Source of the DNA: an uncultured Alphaproteobacteria bacterium
GTDB taxonomy: Bacteria; Pseudomonadota; Alphaproteobacteria; HIMB59; GCA-002718135
Direction: 5' to 3'
DNA length: 64,000 nucleotides
Assembly: GCA_902628835.1 (NCBI GenBank)
Contig: CACOPD010000001.1
Span: 186,001-250,000, forward strand
A program made the translations under genes and the position numbers. A model generated the notes under the pieces. It did no database searches, was not told the DNA's origin, and saw only the letters and a program-made list of their open reading frames with translations. Positions within the stretch are counted from its first letter, which is position 1; each line of letters begins with the position of its first letter. This document shows, in pieces, positions 54,086 to 60,803 of the stretch.

Positions 54086-54582
54086 TTATCATCTTTCATT
54101 AAATTGAAATCACATAATATAGCAACTGGTGACTCAACAACTTTAGCATGTTTGCTAAATGTTGAAATTTTCTCAAGATCATTTTCTGAAGAACAATGCA
54201 ACATAGGTATTCTTAAAGTTTGTAAAATATCTTCAGTTATTTTAGCCATTCCACCTTGTGCTCCTACTGGCTCACCTGGTGTACCTCTGTAACTAATTAG
54301 AAATACAACAGGCATTTGATATAATTGTAATAAAGAAACAATTGCATTCACTGAATTTCCTATTCCTGTATTCTGCATCATTATACAAGGGAATTTGTTT
54401 CCTAAATAAGCTCCAGCACAGATACCCATACCTTCTTCCTCACGTGGTACAGCAGAATAGTAAACATCCTTATCTTTTTCAAGAATATCAATCATGTTAG
54501 CTAATAACTTACAAGGAACACTTAAGTAAAAATCTACACCACCCTTTTTTAAATTATCGATAATTTTTTTACTGATTTTCAT
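54082..54582 (-). CDS. comD: Sulfopyruvate decarboxylase-type ThDP enzyme, alpha subunit (ComD-like)
   Basis: A 166-residue protein matching the pyrimidine-binding half of ComDE. SVPCKLLANMI near residue 21 is the substrate-side start, VPREEEGMGICAGAYLG at 45-61 carries the glutamate that activates thiamine, and MMQNTGIGNSVNAIVSL followed by ISYRGTPGEPVGAQG is the conserved core. Together with the beta subunit it would decarboxylate sulfopyruvate or a close 2-oxoacid. Size agrees with archaeal ComD (about 169). It follows the aldose epimerase gene by 46 bp. Confidence 0.82.
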   Translation of the reverse strand: MKISKKIIDNLKKGGVDFYLSVPCKLLANMIDILEKDKDVYYSAVPREEEGMGICAGAYLGNKFPCIMMQNTGIGNSVNAIVSLLQLYQMPVVFLISYRGTPGEPVGAQGGMAKITEDILQTLRIPMLHCSSENDLEKISTFSKHAKVVESPVAILCDFNLMKDDK

Positions 54583-54628
54583 TTTTTTTGATGTCTATAG
54601 ATATAAAATGATTAAACAATAAATTAAT

Positions 54629-55681
54629 TTATTTAAAATCATTTCTTAATTTTATTTTAGTGTTTGAAGTATATTTTTCACCTTTTTTTAATATAGTTGA
54701 TGGAAAATTTGGTTGATTAATAGCATCGGGGAAAATTTGTGTCTCTAAACACATTCCATATTGTAAACCATAATTTCTATCATGTTTTCCGTTGTATGAC
54801 TCCTTCATCATGTTACCGGTATAAAATTGTATTCCAGGTTGATCAGTTGAGTATTCTACTCCCATGCCGGTACTTTTACTATAAATGGAAGCTATAGATT
54901 TATCAATTGAATGATTTTTAAGAACATAATTATGATCGATCCCACCACTGTCTAAAAAAGTATTATTTATTTCAAACGAATTATTTAGATCATATTTTGT
55001 ATTAACTACATCTAATAGCTTGCCTGTAGGGATTGAGCCTTCATCAGTTTCACAAATTTGACTAGATGATATTTTAACAACATGTTCTGTAATATTTTTG
55101 TAATTATCTTTATGACCATGAAAGTTCCAATAATTATGATTAGTTATATTAACAATAGTATCTTGATCTGTAGTAGCATGAAAAGAAATTAACATTTCGT
55201 TGTTATTATTTAACTCGTAAATAGTTTTACAATCTAAGTTGCCAGGATAATTTTCTTCTAAATGATTAGAATAGTAAGTGAGCTCTACTTTTATGCTGTC
55301 ACTTTTTTTATTTATATTAGCTATTTGCCAAATCTTTTTATTGAAACCTTCTTTTCCACCATGAAGATGATCAGGAGCTGTGTTAGGATATAAATTATAA
55401 TCCTCCCCATTAAGACTAAATTTACTTTGCCCTATTCTATTACAAACTCTTCCAATAATTGAATTGAAATATCCATGAGCTTCCAGGCAATCATCTAAAT
55501 TACCATAACCTAATAATACGTCCTCTGTTTCAGAGTCATTAGAAGAAGTTGGAATACATACTTCACTTATATAGCCACCATATGTATAAAAGCTAAAACT
55601 GTAATTATTTGAGTTAATAATATTGACTATATCAATATCTAAACCTTTATCATTTTGAAGTTTGGTAATTTTATATTCCAT
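54629..55681 (-). CDS. Aldose 1-epimerase (GalM-like mutarotase)
   Basis: A 350-residue GalM-fold protein. GRVCNRIGQSKFSLNG near residue 77, DHLHGGKEGFNKKIW near 104 with a catalytic His, NITNHNYWNFHG near 179 with the second His, and LETQIFPDAINQPNFPS near the end, with the catalytic Glu, are diagnostic. It interconverts alpha and beta forms of an aldose. A YihR-like sulfoquinovose mutarotase belongs to the same superfamily, but nothing here proves that substrate. The start overlaps the stop of the DMT gene by one base. Confidence 0.93.
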   Translation of the reverse strand: MEYKITKLQNDKGLDIDIVNIINSNNYSFSFYTYGGYISEVCIPTSSNDSETEDVLLGYGNLDDCLEAHGYFNSIIGRVCNRIGQSKFSLNGEDYNLYPNTAPDHLHGGKEGFNKKIWQIANINKKSDSIKVELTYYSNHLEENYPGNLDCKTIYELNNNNEMLISFHATTDQDTIVNITNHNYWNFHGHKDNYKNITEHVVKISSSQICETDEGSIPTGKLLDVVNTKYDLNNSFEINNTFLDSGGIDHNYVLKNHSIDKSIASIYSKSTGMGVEYSTDQPGIQFYTGNMMKESYNGKHDRNYGLQYGMCLETQIFPDAINQPNFPSTILKKGEKYTSNTKIKLRNDFK

Positions 55682-56580
55682 TATGTTTTTCTTAATCTTT
55701 GAAAATTATTTTTTCTTTGTTGAAGATAAATGATTAATCCACCTAAAACTATGAAAAAAGTACCTGGAAAGAGTTGGTCAACTGGCCATTCTGCAAAAAA
55801 TATCCAACCTAAAATAAGTGCAAAAAATATTTCAATGTAATCAAATGGCATAATTTTACTAAGTTCTGCTTTTCTAGCACCGTAGATTAATAATAAAGTT
55901 CCAGATCCTCCTGCAATTCCCATAACACAAACTAATAAGAAATCATTTATACTTTTAAAATTTTCCCACATACCAAAAAACATTACTAACATACATGCAA
56001 CTATGATTGTCCCTGTTTGACCATATAAGTTAATAAGTGGTGAAGGAACATGATACTGAAAACTTAAAGAAGTTACCCTTGCTAACGAATATCCTAAAGC
56101 AGCAAGTATAGGAAGTAGTAGCATATAATTAAAATCTGATGACCAAGGTTGCATAATTAAAACGATACCTGCAAAACCAGAAATTACTGCACTCATTTTG
56201 TACCAACCAAATTTTTCACCTAGTATAGGAATAGCAAGAAGAGTAACCATCATAGGTCCTGTGTATTCCATGGTAGCCACTAAAGCAAATGGGAGGTAAG
56301 CATAAGAAGTGTAGAGACACAATTGTGCCAAGGCTACAAAAACTCCACGAAATAATCCTAGCTTCCATTGTGTTATTTTTATTTGTCTACCGTTTCGGTG
56401 CCAATCTTGTGAAAAATATAGAGCAATAACACATGGGATCATCCCAAATAAATTTCGAAAGACAGAAAGTTGAGCTGCTGGATAGTCATTTCGCAAAAAC
56501 TTTATCGCAATGCCCATACAATCTAATAAAAATAGACCTGAGAGAGATAGAATTACTGCAATTAATAAATTGTTCTTCAA
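55681..56580 (-). CDS. EamA/DMT family transporter (RhaT-like group)
   Basis: A 299-residue, ten-helix transporter. LDCMGIAIKFLRNDYPAAQLSVFRNLFGMIP near the N-terminus is the DMT repeat-1 motif; ALVATMEYTGPMMVTLLAIPILGEKF near 98 and IMPFDYIEIFFALILGWIFFAEWP near 239 follow. DMT carriers export small metabolites; in this operon it might release a dead-end product of sugar or sulfonate use. It links the importer genes (4 bp overlap) and the enzyme genes (1 bp overlap), so it is part of one transcription unit. Confidence 0.9.
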   Translation of the reverse strand: MKNNLLIAVILSLSGLFLLDCMGIAIKFLRNDYPAAQLSVFRNLFGMIPCVIALYFSQDWHRNGRQIKITQWKLGLFRGVFVALAQLCLYTSYAYLPFALVATMEYTGPMMVTLLAIPILGEKFGWYKMSAVISGFAGIVLIMQPWSSDFNYMLLLPILAALGYSLARVTSLSFQYHVPSPLINLYGQTGTIIVACMLVMFFGMWENFKSINDFLLVCVMGIAGGSGTLLLIYGARKAELSKIMPFDYIEIFFALILGWIFFAEWPVDQLFPGTFFIVLGGLIIYLQQRKNNFQRLRKT

Positions 56581-57581
56581 CTACAATTTGCACAACATTG
56601 ATCAACCCAATGTTCTGGTTCAACCTCTATTAAACCCATTTCAGTTTTACCATTCCTGCAATTATCACATGGATTAGGACATCTTGTTCTAAATACACAA
56701 CCTGAAGGAGGATTTAGTGCACTTGGTATCTCACCTTTTAGTTCTATCGCTCTTGATTTATTTTCTGGATCTATTGAAGGAATGGATGAGAGTAATGCTT
56801 TTGTGTATGAATGTTTAGGATTTTTAAATAATTTTCTTGATGGAGCCATCTCAACTATATGCCCTAAATACATTACAGCAACAATATCACAGACGTGAGC
56901 AACTACACTTAAATCGTGACTGATAAATAAGTAAGTAAGATTAAGTTCATTTTGAAGTTGTTTTAAAAGATTTAATATATCTGCTTGTATTGATACATCT
57001 AATGCAGCAACACTTTCATCTGCAACAATAAATTTAGGATTGCTTACTAAGGCTCTTGCTATTGAAATACGCTGCCTCTGACCTCCAGAAAAGGCATGGG
57101 GAAATCTTCTTAAATGTTCAAGATTTAATCTACATTTAGATGCTATATCTCTAACTCTATCATCAGTCTCTTGCCTTGAATTAGTTATTCTCATAACTTC
57201 TAAAGGTTCAGCAATAATATCTCTGACCGTCATTCTTGGACTTAAAGCTGCATAAGGATCTTGAAAAATTAATTGTGCTTTTTTTCTATATTCTTTTAAA
57301 TCTTGTTTATTGATATTTGTTAAATCATAATCTCTTTCATCATCATGAAAAATAACGTTTCCTGAACTAATTTTATTAGCTCCAAGTATTGCTCTTCCTA
57401 ATGTTGTTTTTCCAGATCCTGATTCGCCGACTAATCCAAAAAATGATCCTTTTTTAATTTTTATATTAATATTGTTTACAGCATGTATTTTTTGTTTTTT
57501 TGAAATAAAGTTCTCTTGATAATCAAAATTAACTGAAACATTATTTACTGATATTAAATTCTCACTCATAGCTAACCACAA
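56577..57581 (-). CDS. Opp/Dpp-type ABC importer ATPase, DppF/OppF-like
   Basis: A 334-residue ATPase. Walker A GESGSGKTT near residue 53, QDPYAALSPRMTVRDIIAEPL near 106 (typical of the F subunit), signature FSGGQRQR near 167 and Walker B FIVADESVAALDV are intact; the usual DEPT is DESV here. The tail is cysteine rich: GCVFRTRCPNPCDNC, then VDQCCANCS. In some Dpp ATPases C-terminal cysteines hold an iron-sulfur cluster. The last roughly 36 codons are almost the same at DNA level as in the neighbouring D subunit. ATG at 57566 (after LAMSENL) is the likely true start; 57581 reads into the neighbour's end. Confidence 0.92.
   Translation of the reverse strand: MWLAMSENLISVNNVSVNFDYQENFISKKQKIHAVNNINIKIKKGSFFGLVGESGSGKTTLGRAILGANKISSGNVIFHDDERDYDLTNINKQDLKEYRKKAQLIFQDPYAALSPRMTVRDIIAEPLEVMRITNSRQETDDRVRDIASKCRLNLEHLRRFPHAFSGGQRQRISIARALVSNPKFIVADESVAALDVSIQADILNLLKQLQNELNLTYLFISHDLSVVAHVCDIVAVMYLGHIVEMAPSRKLFKNPKHSYTKALLSSIPSIDPENKSRAIELKGEIPSALNPPSGCVFRTRCPNPCDNCRNGKTEMGLIEVEPEHWVDQCCANCS
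56592..56699 (-). repeat. Near-identical 108 bp tract, copy in the F-subunit gene
   Basis: This stretch, encoding the Cys-rich tail of the F subunit, matches 57587-57694 at a fixed offset of 995 bp. I count three differences in 108 positions (at 56604, 56610 and 56614) and an unbroken 85-base identity from 56615 to 56699. The sequences on both sides diverge at once. This pattern is that of gene conversion or a recent short duplication, not of common ancestry of the whole genes. Confidence 0.95.
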
Positions 57582-58552
57582 TTAATACAACATTGATCGA
57601 CCCAGTGTCCTGGTTCAACCTCTATTAAACCCATTTCAGTTTTACCATTCCTGCAATTATCACATGGATTAGGACATCTTGTTCTAAATACACATCCAGA
57701 AGGTCTATCTAATGGACTTGGAATATTTCCAGGAATTGGTCTTAAAGGTGCATCTAGATTATTTACATCAGGAAGCGCTTCCAATAAGCCCTTTGTATAA
57801 GGGTGCTTTGGGTTTTTCAAAATTTTATTCACCGGTCCTTTTTCTACTACACTCCCAAGGTACATAACTGCAACATCATCTGCAATTTGAGCTATTACAC
57901 CTAAGTCATGTGTAATAAAAATAACACCCATTTGATATTCTTGAATAATATCTTTTATTAAATTGATAACTTGTGCCTGAATTGTAACATCTAAAGCAGT
58001 AGTAGGTTCATCAGCTAATAATAGTTTTGGCATTGTAGATAATGCCATAGCAATCATCGCTCTTTGACGCATACCTCCAGATAATTCGAATGCATATTGA
58101 TTAAATCTTTTTTCAGCATCGGCAATTCCAACTCTTTGAAGCATATTTATAGAAATTTCTTTAGCTTCATTTTTATTAATATCTTTATGTATTAATAACT
58201 GCTCAACCATCTGAGAACCAATTTTTATTGCTGGAGCAAAACTCGCCATAGGTTCTTGAAATATCATTGATACTTTTCCACCTCTTATTTTTTTTAAATC
58301 ATCCTTTGAAGTAAACCTTAAGACATTTTCATCATCTAAAATTATTTCAGCATCATTGTTATAATTTGTATTACCTGGATTTAATTGCATAATTGCTTTT
58401 GCTGTAACTGATTTACCAGATCCAGACTCACCAACTATACCGAGTACCTTGCCTTGATCTAATGATAATGAAATATTTTCAACTGCTGTAATTCTACCTT
58501 CATCAGTATCAAATTTAACATCTAAGTTTTTTACCTCTAATAAGTGACTCAT
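57572..58552 (-). CDS. Opp/Dpp-type ABC importer ATPase, DppD/OppD-like
   Basis: A 326-residue ATPase. Walker A GESGSGKSV near residue 40, QEPMASFAPAIKIGSQMVEQL near 100, signature LSGGMRQR near 157 and Walker B LLLADEPTTALDV are normal for the D subunit. The oligopeptide tail GNIPSPLDRPSGCVFRTRC is followed by PCDNC and VDQCC. It overlaps the F-subunit gene and starts 1 bp after the C permease. The 3' end shares the converted tract with the F gene. Confidence 0.95.
   Translation of the reverse strand: MSHLLEVKNLDVKFDTDEGRITAVENISLSLDQGKVLGIVGESGSGKSVTAKAIMQLNPGNTNYNNDAEIILDDENVLRFTSKDDLKKIRGGKVSMIFQEPMASFAPAIKIGSQMVEQLLIHKDINKNEAKEISINMLQRVGIADAEKRFNQYAFELSGGMRQRAMIAMALSTMPKLLLADEPTTALDVTIQAQVINLIKDIIQEYQMGVIFITHDLGVIAQIADDVAVMYLGSVVEKGPVNKILKNPKHPYTKGLLEALPDVNNLDAPLRPIPGNIPSPLDRPSGCVFRTRCPNPCDNCRNGKTEMGLIEVEPGHWVDQCCINCG
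57587..57694 (-). repeat. Near-identical 108 bp tract, copy in the D-subunit gene
   Basis: Partner of 56592-56699; see that entry. It encodes the same cysteine-rich end, with the exact 85-base identity at 57610-57694. Past 57694 the D gene reads SPLDRPSG where the F gene reads SALNPPSG, and similarity falls to the ordinary level of the two paralogues. Confidence 0.95.
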
Positions 58553-58553
58553 A

Positions 58554-59714
58554 CTACTTTACCTTATGAGGATCAGCAGCATCACGTAATCCATCACCTA
58601 CGTAAACAAATGTTAAAATTAATACGACTAAGAAAAATACAGGAATAAAATACCATTGATAATTTAAAAGTACATCTGCCTTGGTTGCATTCTGCAAAAG
58701 TACACCTAGAGAATTTACGGGTTCTCTCAAACCTAATCCTATAAAACTTAAAGCAGTTTCAGATAATAACATGTATGGAAAACTAATTACTAAATCGACA
58801 ATAATATAGCTTGTGAAACTTGGTAATAAGTGCCTTATAATAATATGAGTAGATGATGCTCCACATAGTTTTGCAGCAAGAATATATTCTTGGCTTCTTT
58901 CACTAAGTAGATGAGTTCTTACTCTTCTTGCAAGTGTCGGCCACGAAATTAATCCAAGTAAACATGATATAAAAAAGAAACGCAATTCAGAACTCCATTC
59001 TAATGGCGCAAAGGCAGCAAGACACATAAATAAAGGTATTGGTGGTACCGTTCGAATTGCATCAGTAAACATCTGCAATACACTATCAATCCATCCACCA
59101 TAATAACCTGATATCCCACCTATAATTAGCGATAGTACAAATGATATAAAAACTCCAAGTGTGCCTACAGCTAGCGAAATGTAAATTGCACTTAAGGTTC
59201 TACTAAATAAATCTTTTCCTGCCTTATCTGTTCCAAATATATGGATTCCACCCTCTTCAACACCGAATAAATGAGTATTAAATGTAAAACCTGGAATTTT
59301 AAAATCTAAAATCTTTCCTGGAAGATTTATATTAAAATCAAAAACTTTATACTCCCATCCTTCAACAAAGAAATAAACATATCTTCTTTTTTCAGTATCA
59401 ACTTTATAAACCCATCTGAAATTTGTATCTGCTCCTCTATACTTTTCTAATGTGTGTAGAAATGGTCTAGCTGAAAATCCGTTATCATCCCAAAACATTG
59501 GAATTTGAGGTGCTCCATTTTCATAATCTTTATCTCTTCCTTTAATTGTTGGATCGTAAGGAGATAGAAAATCTGCAAAAAGACTACAAATAATCATAAA
59601 TAGTAAAATAGATCCAGCAATCATAGCAGATCTATTTCCAAAAAAGCGTGTTCTTACTAACTGCATCTGCGTTGCAGTATAATAAGCCTCTTTTTTTTGA
59701 TTACTAACCTCCAC
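58554..59714 (-). CDS. Opp-type ABC importer permease C, YejE/OppC-like with long loop
   Basis: A 386-residue permease. Helix 1 lies near residues 30-50 (AMIAGSILLFMIICSLFADFL); about 120 mostly hydrophilic residues follow, including FRWVYKVDTEKRRYVYFF, before the canonical GTDKAGKDLFSRTLSAIYISL near 159. Five helices and the EAA loop (LAAKLCGASSTHIIIRHLLPS) complete the domain, ending LGDGLRDAADPHKVK-like. The long periplasmic loop is seen in the YejE/OppC branch and fits a large substrate. It overlaps the B permease gene by 11 bp. Confidence 0.93.
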   Translation of the reverse strand: MEVSNQKKEAYYTATQMQLVRTRFFGNRSAMIAGSILLFMIICSLFADFLSPYDPTIKGRDKDYENGAPQIPMFWDDNGFSARPFLHTLEKYRGADTNFRWVYKVDTEKRRYVYFFVEGWEYKVFDFNINLPGKILDFKIPGFTFNTHLFGVEEGGIHIFGTDKAGKDLFSRTLSAIYISLAVGTLGVFISFVLSLIIGGISGYYGGWIDSVLQMFTDAIRTVPPIPLFMCLAAFAPLEWSSELRFFFISCLLGLISWPTLARRVRTHLLSERSQEYILAAKLCGASSTHIIIRHLLPSFTSYIIVDLVISFPYMLLSETALSFIGLGLREPVNSLGVLLQNATKADVLLNYQWYFIPVFFLVVLILTFVYVGDGLRDAADPHKVK

Positions 59715-60717
59715 CCATAACTCCTTTTCTTATTCTTGGATCAATTATAGCTAAAATAATATCCGTTATAAAATTAACAAAAACAATTGTTGCTGTTAAA
59801 AGAAAAATAATTGCGCCTGCTAATTGCTGATCATTTGATCTGGCTAAAGCTTCAATCAATAGTGCGCCAGCTTCCGTAAGAATTAAAATTAATGCTACAA
59901 TTGGTAATGCACTAAATATTCGATTAAGGTCAAAACCTATAGAATTAATAACTGGACCTAAAGAATGTTTTGCAGGATATCTCCACAACAAACTCATCCC
60001 TGATATTCCTCTAGCTCTTGCTGCCATTACATATAATTTATCATTTTCATCTAGCATCAGTGCTCTAACTGTCTGAAGAGCAAAAGCTGTTGCGTTCCAT
60101 CCTAAAACAAAAATTGGAAGCCAAGCTCTACTTAAAAAATCAAATAATTTTGCTGATGACCAAGGTTCATTTTCATATTCTTGAGAGAACAAACCTGTCA
60201 TTGTATCTCCATAATAAACAGTCATAAAAAGCATAATACAAAGAGCTACTAAAAAATTGGGAAGGGCAATTCCAAGATAACTAATAAATTTAAGTGTATT
60301 ATCTAATGACGCATATCTTGTCGTGGCTGATATGATCCCAACTGGTATTGCAATTAAATATGAAAATATTAGTGCAACCAAACATATCGTTAGAGATAAA
60401 GTAAATCTTCCACTTAATAACTCATTAATATTCATTCTTAAAATACAACTGTCACCAAAATCTCCATTAAAAACTATATTGGAAACCCATTTGCCATATC
60501 TATACAAAAAAGGTTTATCTAGACCTAAACGAATTTTTTCTTTTTCTATATCTTCATAAGTTATTTGTGATCCTTGTGTATTTTTAAATGCTAAATATCT
60601 TTCAGCACAAGTTCCAGGAACTAATTCCATTAACGAAAAAACAATAAAGCAAACAAGTAACAAAGTTATAATTGCAAGTCCTGCCCTTGTGAGAGTAAAT
60701 TGTATAAAATTAATCAT
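59704..60717 (-). CDS. Opp-type ABC importer permease B
   Basis: A 337-residue permease with an N-terminal LTRAGLAIITLLLVCFIVF helix, the KIRLGLDKPFLYRYGKWVSN loop before GDFGDSCILRMNINELL, and five more helices. The EAA loop MAARARGISGMSLLWRYPAKH lies near 233, and IDPRIRKG ends it. It follows the binding-protein gene after 86 bp with a terminator-like hairpin in the gap. Confidence 0.93.
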   Translation of the reverse strand: MINFIQFTLTRAGLAIITLLLVCFIVFSLMELVPGTCAERYLAFKNTQGSQITYEDIEKEKIRLGLDKPFLYRYGKWVSNIVFNGDFGDSCILRMNINELLSGRFTLSLTICLVALIFSYLIAIPVGIISATTRYASLDNTLKFISYLGIALPNFLVALCIMLFMTVYYGDTMTGLFSQEYENEPWSSAKLFDFLSRAWLPIFVLGWNATAFALQTVRALMLDENDKLYVMAARARGISGMSLLWRYPAKHSLGPVINSIGFDLNRIFSALPIVALILILTEAGALLIEALARSNDQQLAGAIIFLLTATIVFVNFITDIILAIIDPRIRKGVMGGG

Positions 60718-60753
60718 ATTTAATAATTAGGAGACAAGAATAATTAAAAAAAG

Positions 60754-60782
60754 AAAAGCGGCAATATATAATTGCCGCTTTT
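60754..60782 (-). terminator. Terminator-like hairpin between binding-protein and permease genes
   Basis: Arms AAAAGCGGCAAT (60754-60765) and ATTGCCGCTTTT (60771-60782) form a perfect 12 bp stem with a 5-base loop. In the direction of transcription the 3' arm runs into TTTT-C-TTTTTTT, as in an intrinsic terminator. It starts 21 bases after the binding-protein stop, so it would act as a partial terminator that lowers permease and enzyme expression relative to the binding protein. Confidence 0.8.
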
Positions 60783-60803
60783 TCTATTATTTATTGAGTT
60801 AAA

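Noticed and set aside
53516..54582. ComDE-like pair as phosphonopyruvate decarboxylase.
   Set aside because: That enzyme is usually one chain of about 380 residues beside PepM. Here it is split, at ComD/ComE sizes, without PepM. The PMH-like gene nearby keeps the idea alive but does not favour it.
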